From assembly GCA_902760805.1 (NCBI GenBank), contig CACWHY010000003.1, forward strand, positions 62,001-126,000: a stretch of 64,000 nt of DNA, in the 5' to 3' direction. The notes beneath the pieces are model-generated. The model had not been told where the DNA came from, made no database searches, and saw nothing but the letters and a program-made list of their open reading frames with translations. The DNA is from Ruminococcus flavefaciens (GTDB lineage: Bacteria > Bacillota > Clostridia > Oscillospirales > Ruminococcaceae). A program made the position numbers and the translations under genes. This document shows positions 6,995 through 14,600 of the stretch, piece by piece (position 1 is the stretch's first letter; every line of letters begins with the position of its first letter).

Positions 6995-9396
6995 TACTGA
7001 CCTTCGCCCTCGCCGCCGTTATTGGGGTCGGGAGTGACAACAGGTTCAGGTCTCTGGCCCCAGTGCCAGCCGTCTGTATCCCAGTAGCCGTTTACGCCGT
7101 CCTGGTACCATGTCCATACACCGTTGTAGAAATCGCCCTGTGAGCCTCTTACATCGTTGTAGTATACCCATGAGCCATCAGATCTGTACTCGCCGTTTAC
7201 GCCGGGCTGGTAGTCGTTCTGAGGGGTATCAGGCTGATCATGAGGAGCCTCTGTCTCAGGCTCTGTGGGAGCCGGGAAGCCTCCTACCTGCTGGAATGCG
7301 CCGTAGATGTCCTCGGACTGTGTTGTGGTGGTCTTGTCTGCGAAGTTGAATGAATAAGTTCCGATAGTAGCTCTTGCGCCGGAATTGAGGTTTGTAAGAG
7401 TTACGATAACGCTTACGTCCTCGCCGGAGCCCTTTACGCTCTGTGTGATAGAGCCCATCTCAGGAAGCAGGAGAGTTGTTGTGGACTGAACGTCCTTTGT
7501 GCCGTCCTCCTTGCTGAGAGTGAAGTCGATGATGAATCGTCCGCTTGCGTCTGCGGGGAAGGGTACCTGGAAGTTGATCTCGCCGTCGGGGTTTTTACCG
7601 TTGGAGACCTTGAAGATGATCTCTGTACCGGCGTCTACCTTCTCGTCCTTAGCGATGCTCTGCTCAACTACCTCGCCCTCGGGCTTGTAGGAAGCAACAG
7701 GCTCAGTCTTAGGCTTGAGACCCTTGTACTCTGCGTAGGTAACAGCGTCCTCGGCCTTCATGCCAACGAAATTCTCTACCTTGATAGTACCTGCGTCGAT
7801 ACCCATGCTGACATAGAGGATGATCGTGGAGCCCTTGTGGACCTCAGCGTCCTTCTCAGGCTCGGTCTTGATGACGTAGCCCTTCTTGACCTCTGAGCTG
7901 GTGGAGTTCTTTACCTCGCACTCCAAACCTCGCTGCCGCAGGAGGTCCTTGGCGATCTCTTGGTTCATGTTGGAGCAATCCGGCACGAGAACTGTCTCCA
8001 TGCCCTTGCTGACCTTGACCTTGACCGTATCGCCCTTCTTGAATTCAGTTCCGGGCTCGATGTCCTGAGCGATGATGATACCGGCGTCAGCCTCATTGTA
8101 CTCCTCGCTCTCTTCCTCGAACTGGATATTGTTTCCGTACTTAGCGACTGCATCGTTGAAATCCATACCAACGAAGTTAGGCATTGTCCAGTCGCCGTGG
8201 TCGCCGCTGTCCTTCAGCAGACCGCTGAGGAGAGTTGCGATGAAGATAACGGCCACGATGATAACAACGACTACGACTGCGGTAAGAACGGGAACTACCA
8301 GTGATGAGCGCTCCTCCTCTTCTTCCTCCTCGTCGTCATAGTAATCATCGTTGTCGTAAACATTGCCGTAGGGCTGTGCAGCGGGCTGCTGGAACTGCTG
8401 AGGTCCGGCAGCGTAGCCGTTCTGCTGCTGGCCGGCACCTGCATAAACGGGAGCCTGCTGATACTGCTCCTGCTGCTGAGCTGCGTCGATATTAGCCTGA
8501 GTGTTGAAGAAACGAGTATCCTCAGTGCTGATCTCGTCCTCCTCCTGATAATAGCCGAAGGTGATCTCAGGATCTGCCTTGAAAGCCTCGATGTCGGCGA
8601 TCATATCGGCAGTTGTCTGGTATCTGTCCTCGGGAGCCTTCTCCATGGCTCTGAGAACGATCTCCTCAAGGCCGTCAGGGATGTCAGGGTTGATAGCTCT
8701 GGGGCGCTCGGGGATGTCGTGCATATGCATAACAGCGATAGCAACGGGGTTATCACTGTCGAAGGGCTTCCTGCCGGTGAGCATCTCATACATCATAGCT
8801 CCCACGGAGTAGATGTCGCTCTTGGCGTCGGTAACATTGCCGCTTGCCTGCTCGGGGCTGATATAGTGGACGCTGCCGATAGCCTGATCGGTAGCAGTCT
8901 TGCCCTCCTCACGGGCGAACTTTGCGATGCCGAAGTCCATGACCTTGATAGTGCCGTCGGTGAACATCATGATGTTCTGGGGCTTGATGTCACGGTGAAC
9001 GATGCCCTTGTCGTGGGCGTGCTGGAGAGCACGGAGGATCTGGATAACGAAGTGAACTGTGTCCTTCCAAGTGAGGACCTTCTCCTCCTCGATATACTCC
9101 TTGAGAGTGATACCGTCGATGTACTCCATAACGATGTACTGGATCTTGTCGGAGAAGCCTACGTCGTAGATCTTGACGATATTAGGATGAGAGAGAACGG
9201 CAATGGCCTTCGACTCGTTCCTAAATCTGCGGAGGAACTCCTCATTCTCGGCGTACTCCTTCTTCAGGATCTTGATAGCGATGGTCTTGTTGTCTATGAC
9301 ATCAACGCCCTTATAGACCTCGGCCATGCCGCCGACTCCGATAAGCTCGGTGATCTCATATCTCCCGTCTAGCTTTTTGCCAATGTACTTATCCAT
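6994..9396 (-). CDS. prkC: PASTA-domain Ser/Thr protein kinase (PrkC/IreK/Stk type)
   Basis: An 800-residue membrane kinase. Catalytic domain at residues 11-270 with glycine loop LIGVGGMAEVY, lysine in IAIKIL, HRDIKPQN and DFG. A Gln/Pro-rich linker (about 290-345) and an acidic run precede the single membrane helix (about 364-393). Outside are PASTA repeats (about 398-600), then a beta-rich domain (about 610-735) shared with the PASTA-only protein at 1931-3178, and a Trp/Tyr-rich tail with repeated WxYxDG-like units. Such kinases sense muropeptides or lipid II and control wall synthesis, growth and germination. The extra domain and aromatic tail after the PASTA repeats are not part of the classical enzyme. 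PP2C gene prpC lies just upstream in the operon. Confidence 0.97.
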   Translation of the reverse strand: MDKYIGKKLDGRYEITELIGVGGMAEVYKGVDVIDNKTIAIKILKKEYAENEEFLRRFRNESKAIAVLSHPNIVKIYDVGFSDKIQYIVMEYIDGITLKEYIEEEKVLTWKDTVHFVIQILRALQHAHDKGIVHRDIKPQNIMMFTDGTIKVMDFGIAKFAREEGKTATDQAIGSVHYISPEQASGNVTDAKSDIYSVGAMMYEMLTGRKPFDSDNPVAIAVMHMHDIPERPRAINPDIPDGLEEIVLRAMEKAPEDRYQTTADMIADIEAFKADPEITFGYYQEEDEISTEDTRFFNTQANIDAAQQQEQYQQAPVYAGAGQQQNGYAAGPQQFQQPAAQPYGNVYDNDDYYDDEEEEEEERSSLVVPVLTAVVVVVIIVAVIFIATLLSGLLKDSGDHGDWTMPNFVGMDFNDAVAKYGNNIQFEEESEEYNEADAGIIIAQDIEPGTEFKKGDTVKVKVSKGMETVLVPDCSNMNQEIAKDLLRQRGLECEVKNSTSSEVKKGYVIKTEPEKDAEVHKGSTIILYVSMGIDAGTIKVENFVGMKAEDAVTYAEYKGLKPKTEPVASYKPEGEVVEQSIAKDEKVDAGTEIIFKVSNGKNPDGEINFQVPFPADASGRFIIDFTLSKEDGTKDVQSTTTLLLPEMGSITQSVKGSGEDVSVIVTLTNLNSGARATIGTYSFNFADKTTTTQSEDIYGAFQQVGGFPAPTEPETEAPHDQPDTPQNDYQPGVNGEYRSDGSWVYYNDVRGSQGDFYNGVWTWYQDGVNGYWDTDGWHWGQRPEPVVTPDPNNGGEGEGQ

Positions 9397-9417
9397 TTCA
9401 TTATCCTTCCTTCTGTT

Positions 9418-10143
9418 TTAATCAGAAATTACCGCAACAGTGACATTATCACGGCCGCCCTTGCTCAGGGCCAGGTTTATCAGTTCATCAGTGACGCTGT
9501 CGAAGGGAGCTTCGGCGATCACGTCATATATCTCATCGTCGCTGCAATATCCCGACAGGCCGTCGGAGCAAAGCAGCAAGCTGATCTTATCTTCGTAATC
9601 TAGAATGAAGGTGTCGGGCTGGACTGTTTTCTCCACGCCCACAGCTCTCACGAGCATATGTCTTTGTGGGTGGACCTCAGCCTCGGCCTCGGTGATCTTG
9701 CCCTGCTCAAGAAGGAGCGAGGGAACGTTATGATCGGTAGTTATTTGGTGCAGGCCGTTATCTGCTATGAGATAAGCTCTTGAGTCGCCCACATTTATGA
9801 TAAAGGCTGTTTTTGCGGTAACGAAGGCCGCCACGCAGGTGGTGCCCATGCCGAAATTCTTGAAATCCAGCCTTCCTCTTGTATAGATCACAGTGTTTGC
9901 CGCAGAAACGGAGGTTATCAGCAGCTTGCGGATCTCCTCATCTGAGAGGCTCTCGCTGTATCCGGCCGAGAAGCGCTGGAAGAACTCTTCTGTAGCAAGA
10001 GCACTTGCCTCCTTGCCGGCTCTTTCGCCGCCCATTCCGTCGCAGACCACAGCCAGCACATTATGGCCGAAATATTCACATCTTACAGCGTCCTGATTTT
10101 CCTCACGCATGAGACCGATATCGGTCCCGGATCGAAATCTCAC
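9418..10143 (-). CDS. prpC: PP2C-family protein phosphatase
   Basis: A 241-residue metal-dependent Ser/Thr phosphatase, the usual antagonist of the PASTA kinase encoded 21 bases downstream. Motifs in order: REENQDA (metal ligand region), VVCDGMGGERAGKEAS, GMGTTCVAA, NVGDSRAY, CSDGLSGYCSD and GGRDNVTVAVI, covering all conserved aspartates of the family. It starts in an overlap with the rlmN stop. Soluble, cytoplasmic. Its expected targets are the kinase itself and shared substrates such as IreB (gene at 43413-43658), by analogy with IreP of enterococci. Confidence 0.96.
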   Translation of the reverse strand: MRFRSGTDIGLMREENQDAVRCEYFGHNVLAVVCDGMGGERAGKEASALATEEFFQRFSAGYSESLSDEEIRKLLITSVSAANTVIYTRGRLDFKNFGMGTTCVAAFVTAKTAFIINVGDSRAYLIADNGLHQITTDHNVPSLLLEQGKITEAEAEVHPQRHMLVRAVGVEKTVQPDTFILDYEDKISLLLCSDGLSGYCSDDEIYDVIAEAPFDSVTDELINLALSKGGRDNVTVAVISD

Positions 10144-11210
10144 TGATCTGCGCCTCCTTTCAAATTACCGTCCTGCTGACCGGCGTCACGTCTGAGCTGA
10201 CCGCAGGCGGCTTCTATATCGCTGCCGAGGGTACGCCGCACGGTAGCGTTTATACCACGCTGCTCCAGCATTTTCGCAAACCTGGCGACTCCGGAGCGGG
10301 CGGTGTGATAGTTTCTCTCCCTGACCTTGTTCACAGGGATAAGGTTCACATGGCAGTTCATCCCATGCAAAAGGCCTGACAGCTTATCGGCGTCGGCCTC
10401 AGAGGAATTGACTCCCTCGATAACGGCGTACTCAAAGGTGACACGCCGTCCTGTATGCTGGATATAATACCGGCAAGCCTCGATGAGCTCCCCTATATTA
10501 TATGTTCGGTTGACAGGCATTATTTCTGACCTTCTTTTGTCGTCGGCGCTGTGCAGGGAAACTGACAATGTAAGACCCAGCCGCTTTTCGGCCAGCTCAT
10601 AGATCCTAGGGACTATCCCGCAGGTGGAGAGCGAAACATGGCGCAGGCTAAGGTTATTGCCGTCCTTGTGGGAGACAAGCTCCAGAAAGCGCATGACGTT
10701 GTCGAAGTTATCCAGAGGCTCGCCGATCCCCATGAGCACTATCCCCGAGACCCTGATCCCGGCATCACGCTCAGTCTCATAGATCTGCATGAGGATCTCT
10801 GAGGGGGAAAGGCTGCGGACGTATCCGGCAATAGTTGAGGCGCAGAAATTGCACCCCATCTTACAGCCCACCTGAGTGGACACGCATATGCTCCGGCCGT
10901 AGTTATATTCCATAAGGACAGTCTCCACGAAATTGCCGTCAGAAAGCCTATAGAGATATTTTACCGTATTATCTATAGCAGATTCAAGTCTTTTCTGCAC
11001 AAATAGTCCATTTACACAAAATTTTTCTTTCAGGCGCTGCCGCAATTGGACAGATATATCAGTCATTTTGTCGAAATCGAAGACTCTTTTTACATGGAGC
11101 CACTGAAAAATCTGCTTCGCCCTGAATTTTTTCTCTCCCATAAGGGCAAGCTGCTCTGCCAGCTCTTCGGGAGTTAGGCTGAGGATATCTGTCTTTTCCA
11201 ATGACTTCAC
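10140..11210 (-). CDS. rlmN: 23S rRNA A2503 / tRNA A37 C2-methyltransferase, radical SAM
   Basis: A 356-residue radical SAM enzyme that methylates C2 of A2503 in 23S rRNA and of A37 in some tRNAs. The cluster motif is CKMGCNFC near residue 115. An N-terminal helical domain (LSPEELAEQLALMGEKKFRA) precedes it, and the substrate-crosslinking cysteine is expected in the C-terminal TVRRTLGSDIEAACGQL segment. The ATG overlaps the rsmB stop by four bases. The last 12 residues (DAGQQDGNLKGGADQ region) are a loose hydrophilic tail. Confidence 0.96.
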   Translation of the reverse strand: MKSLEKTDILSLTPEELAEQLALMGEKKFRAKQIFQWLHVKRVFDFDKMTDISVQLRQRLKEKFCVNGLFVQKRLESAIDNTVKYLYRLSDGNFVETVLMEYNYGRSICVSTQVGCKMGCNFCASTIAGYVRSLSPSEILMQIYETERDAGIRVSGIVLMGIGEPLDNFDNVMRFLELVSHKDGNNLSLRHVSLSTCGIVPRIYELAEKRLGLTLSVSLHSADDKRRSEIMPVNRTYNIGELIEACRYYIQHTGRRVTFEYAVIEGVNSSEADADKLSGLLHGMNCHVNLIPVNKVRERNYHTARSGVARFAKMLEQRGINATVRRTLGSDIEAACGQLRRDAGQQDGNLKGGADQ

Positions 11211-12505
11211 CTGACTTTTCTGAATTTTGCAATGAAAAAACCGTCCCCTGTGAGCTCTGAGGGGAAGAGTGTGGCTTTGCTGTCCCTTGGCAGGCCGGGC
11301 AGCTCGGGAAGGAGCATGGGCTCAAGGTCAGCGTTTTCCCGGAGGAGCCTTTCCACCACCTGATCGTTCTCGGCTTTTCGGAGGGTGCAGGTGGAGTATA
11401 CCAGCTCTCCGCCGGGAGCAAGATAGTTCAAAGCGTTCCGAGCAATATTGTACTGGATCTCCGGCAGACGGCTGAATTCCGAAAGGCTCTTGTACCTGAT
11501 CTCAGGCTTTCGCCCGATGACTCCAAATCCAGAACAGGGCACGTCGCAGAGGATCTTCGTGAATTTCGGCATATCCGGGTCAAACACTGTGGCATCGCCG
11601 GCTTTTGCCGATATATTGGTAAGTCTCAGTCTTTCCGCACCGCTGCGGATAAGACCGGCTCGCTTCTCGTGAAGGTCAAAGGCGAAAATCTTGCCTTTAC
11701 CGTTCATCAGCTCCGCCATAGTGAAGGTCTTGCCTCCGGGAGCCGCACAGATGTCCAGCACCGTGTCCATCTCTGTGGGAGCAAGGGCTTCGCAGCAGAG
11801 CTGAGAGGACAGATCCTGAACGTGGAAAAAGCCCCTCTTGAAGGCCTCGGTTGCCGTAACATCGCCGTTTTCCACAGCATAGGAGAACTGCCTCAGCTGC
11901 CTTGCCGGAAGCTCCCCCAGCGCCTCTATCAGCTCCTCGTGGGAGCACCTGAGATGATTGCGGCGAAGGTATGTGACAGGCGCCTCCAGCGCAAACCGGA
12001 GAAAGCTCTCGGTGTGCTGGCTGCCATAGTCGGCAGTCAGACTGCTGACCAGCTCCTCAGGAGCGGATAGCTCCACCGACATAGCAGAAAGGCTGTTTTT
12101 CGGCAGATCAAGGGCCTTTCCTCCCCTGATGAAATTCCGCAGGATAGCATTGACCATACCGGAAGCGCTGGCCTTGCGGAACTTCTTGGCAAGGCCGACG
12201 CTCTCATTTACTGCGGCGTTGTCCGGGACGCTGTCCATATACAGGATCTGGTAGATCCCGCACCGCAATATATTTACAATTACGTCGTCCAGCTTGCCGA
12301 TCGGACGAGCCGAGAGCCTGCTGATGATGTGGTCCAGAGTGATCCTCCGGCCAATGACTCCGTAGTAAATTGCGGAACAGAGCCTTCGGCCACGCTGGTC
12401 AAGGTCTGATGAATCAAGACCGCTGCTGAGCCGGATGTTGGAGTAGCTCCCTCCTGAAAAGGTCTGGCACAGCAGCTTTACGGCTAAATATCGGGGATCC
12501 GTCAT
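11207..12505 (-). CDS. rsmB: 16S rRNA m5C967 methyltransferase
   Basis: A 432-residue SAM-dependent methyltransferase. The N-terminal NusB-like RNA-binding domain spans about residues 1-140 (DQRGRRLCSAIYYGVIGRR, DHIISRL). The Rossmann catalytic domain begins with VLDICAAPGGKTFTMAELM. The two catalytic cysteines lie in DVPCSGFGVIGRKPEIR and VYSTCTLRKAEND. Coupled to the metallopeptidase gene upstream by an ATGA overlap and to rlmN downstream by another. Confidence 0.96.
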   Translation of the reverse strand: MTDPRYLAVKLLCQTFSGGSYSNIRLSSGLDSSDLDQRGRRLCSAIYYGVIGRRITLDHIISRLSARPIGKLDDVIVNILRCGIYQILYMDSVPDNAAVNESVGLAKKFRKASASGMVNAILRNFIRGGKALDLPKNSLSAMSVELSAPEELVSSLTADYGSQHTESFLRFALEAPVTYLRRNHLRCSHEELIEALGELPARQLRQFSYAVENGDVTATEAFKRGFFHVQDLSSQLCCEALAPTEMDTVLDICAAPGGKTFTMAELMNGKGKIFAFDLHEKRAGLIRSGAERLRLTNISAKAGDATVFDPDMPKFTKILCDVPCSGFGVIGRKPEIRYKSLSEFSRLPEIQYNIARNALNYLAPGGELVYSTCTLRKAENDQVVERLLRENADLEPMLLPELPGLPRDSKATLFPSELTGDGFFIAKFRKVR

Positions 12506-13173
12506 CTTCTGTTGAAGGAGCTGAGAAGTCTCAGGAGCTGGATCAGAGATGTTACCAGAGCGGTGACGTAGGTCATTGCGGCTGCGGTCAGCACCTTTCT
12601 TGCCTGAGGCACCTCGGACTGCTCAAGGATCATGTCATTTTCCAGAGTTTTCAGGGCTCTGCCGCTGGCATTGAGCTCAGTGGGGAGAGTTACCAGCTGG
12701 AAGAGAACGACTGCACCGAACATTGCGATGCCGATGTAGACCAGCGCCGGGAAGATCTGGAAGACTACTGCGCCGATGAGCACAACGAAGTACCAAAGGC
12801 GTGAGCAGATATTCGTCACAGGCACCAGCTTGCTGCGAACTACGATAGGAGCGTAGTTTTCGGCGTGCTGGCAGGCGTGTCCGCACTCATGAGCTGCAAC
12901 TCCGATGGCTGCCACTGAGGTCTGGCCAAAGGTGGAGTCAGACAGGCGGACAACGTTTGCTGTGGGGTCGTAGTGGTCGGTGAGCTTGCCGGAAATGTGC
13001 TCGATCCCCACGTTGTACAGGCCGTTGCTGTCAAGGATCTGCCTTGCCACCTGGTCGGCGGTAAGTCCCCTGGCGTTGCGAACCTTGGCGTATTTATTAA
13101 AGGTAGAGCTAACATGGATCTGCGCTAAGATCGGCAGAATGATGATCAGTGCTAACGAAAGATAGTAAGGCAT
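12502..13173 (-). CDS. YugP-type neutral zinc metallopeptidase
   Basis: A 223-residue membrane protease of the YugP family (peptidase_M1-like HExxH type). A first membrane helix lies at residues 3-16, the zinc motif HECGHACQHAE near residue 95, and two more membrane helices at about 125-165, with a C-terminal helix near 200. Physiological substrates are unknown for the family. It sits between fmt and rsmB, where most Bacillus-type operons have no such gene, with tight spacing on both sides, so it is cotranscribed. Confidence 0.9.
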   Translation of the reverse strand: MPYYLSLALIIILPILAQIHVSSTFNKYAKVRNARGLTADQVARQILDSNGLYNVGIEHISGKLTDHYDPTANVVRLSDSTFGQTSVAAIGVAAHECGHACQHAENYAPIVVRSKLVPVTNICSRLWYFVVLIGAVVFQIFPALVYIGIAMFGAVVLFQLVTLPTELNASGRALKTLENDMILEQSEVPQARKVLTAAAMTYVTALVTSLIQLLRLLSSFNRR

Positions 13174-13182
13174 ATTTCCTCC

Positions 13183-14112
13183 TTATCCGAGCTTTTCGCC
13201 CTTTGTGAGCTTTCTTCCTCTGAGGAAGTCGGCGGTGTTCATTCGTTTGCTGCCCTCCAGCTGGATCTCACGGAAAACAACAGCTCTGCCGTCTCCGCAG
13301 GCCACAGCGAAGGACTCAGTATCGACAATGGTCCCGGGCTCTGTTCCCGGAGCAATATCGTCCGAGATCTCCGAGCGGAAGACCTTCAGACGCTTGCCGT
13401 TCATTGTGGTGAAGCCGGTCACTCCACGGATAGTGTTGTGGATCTTTTCGGCGGTTTCAGAGAAGTCCAGGGCACTCATCTCCTTCCGGATCATGGGTGA
13501 GTAACAGCTCTGGGCGTCGTCCTGAGGGACGGGGTCAAGTCTGCCTGCCTCAAGAGCCTCAATGGTCTCCATAAGGACCTTTCCGCCCAACTGTGACAGT
13601 CGGCTGTAAAGCTCCTGATAGGTCTCATTTTCGCCAATTTCCACGGCTCTTGCGATCAGCATATCGCCGGTGTCCAGACCCTCGCTCATCTGCATGGAGG
13701 TGACACCGGTCTCCTTCTCGCCGTTGAGCAGCACCCAGTTGATGGGAGCAGCTCCCCTGTACCTGGGAAGGAGGGAAGCGTGGATGTTTATGCAGCCGTA
13801 CCTTGGCAGCTCCAGAACAGCCTTGGGAAGGATCTGTCCATAGGCAGTTACCACGATAAGGTCGGGAGCAATATCGTTCAAGATCTGTATCGACTTCTCA
13901 GCGTCCTCCCCCTTTCTCAGAGAAAGGGGCTGGCAGACCTTCAGTCCGTACTCCTCTGCGGCAGCCTTCACCGGGGTGGGGATCATCTTGTATCCCCTGC
14001 CCTTGGGCTTGTCAGGCTGAGTGAAGACAGCGGCCACCTCATGGCTGCTTTCCGCCAGCACTCGCAGGCAAGGCACTGCAAAATCCGGAGTTCCCATGAA
14101 AACTATGCGCAT
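13183..14112 (-). CDS. fmt: Methionyl-tRNA formyltransferase
   Basis: A 309-residue enzyme that formylates the initiator Met-tRNA using 10-formyl-THF. It opens with RIVFMGTPDFAVPCL. The catalytic core is visible as NIHASLLPRYRGAAPINW (N, H of the active site) followed by GVTSMQMSEGLDTGDML (the conserved aspartate). The C-terminal OB domain (from about residue 205) binds tRNA. It lies two bases after def on the same strand, the standard pair that adds and then removes the formyl group. Confidence 0.97.
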   Translation of the reverse strand: MRIVFMGTPDFAVPCLRVLAESSHEVAAVFTQPDKPKGRGYKMIPTPVKAAAEEYGLKVCQPLSLRKGEDAEKSIQILNDIAPDLIVVTAYGQILPKAVLELPRYGCINIHASLLPRYRGAAPINWVLLNGEKETGVTSMQMSEGLDTGDMLIARAVEIGENETYQELYSRLSQLGGKVLMETIEALEAGRLDPVPQDDAQSCYSPMIRKEMSALDFSETAEKIHNTIRGVTGFTTMNGKRLKVFRSEISDDIAPGTEPGTIVDTESFAVACGDGRAVVFREIQLEGSKRMNTADFLRGRKLTKGEKLG

Positions 14113-14114
14113 GG

Positions 14115-14576
14115 TCAGTCCTCCTCAGGAACGAAAAATTCCTCAACGATCTCGGTGAAAACGTGGCCGTCCAGGTGGTCGTTCTCGTGGCAGACGCACT
14201 GAGCTCCCAGCTCGGTGAAGTCACGCTCGAACCAGTTTCCGTGCCTGTCCTGAGCCTTCAGGTGAACGCTCATGGGACGGGTCACATATCCCCATAAATT
14301 CGGGCAGGAAAGGCAGCCCTCCTGCACTCTCTGCTTACCCTGACGGTTTGTGACCTCGGGGTTGATCACCTCCACAGGACCGTCCTCAAGGTGCATGATA
14401 AAGATCCTGCGGCAGATCCCGATCTGAGGAGCCGCCAAGCCAAGACCCATCGCCTTGTCCAGAGTTTCGTGCATATCGTCCAGCAGGATCCCCAGCTTTT
14501 CGTCGAATTTTTCAACGGGCTTGCAGACCTTGTGGAGCATTTCGTCTTTATCAGTTAAAATTTTTCTCAGTGCCAT
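14115..14576 (-). CDS. def: Peptide deformylase
   Basis: A 153-residue type 1 iron/zinc enzyme that removes the N-formyl group from new proteins. All three motifs are present: GLGLAAPQIG, EGCLSCPN, and CHENDHLDG with the HExxH metal ligands. Start preceded by a weak GAAAGGA. Located between priA and fmt. Confidence 0.97.
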   Translation of the reverse strand: MALRKILTDKDEMLHKVCKPVEKFDEKLGILLDDMHETLDKAMGLGLAAPQIGICRRIFIMHLEDGPVEVINPEVTNRQGKQRVQEGCLSCPNLWGYVTRPMSVHLKAQDRHGNWFERDFTELGAQCVCHENDHLDGHVFTEIVEEFFVPEED

Positions 14577-14600
14577 TGCTATCCTTTCCTTTTCATTAGA

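Noticed and set aside
8719..9372. A 217-codon plus-strand frame inside the PASTA kinase gene
   Set aside because: Antisense to the kinase catalytic domain; low-complexity Leu/Asp/Val composition typical of a shadow frame.
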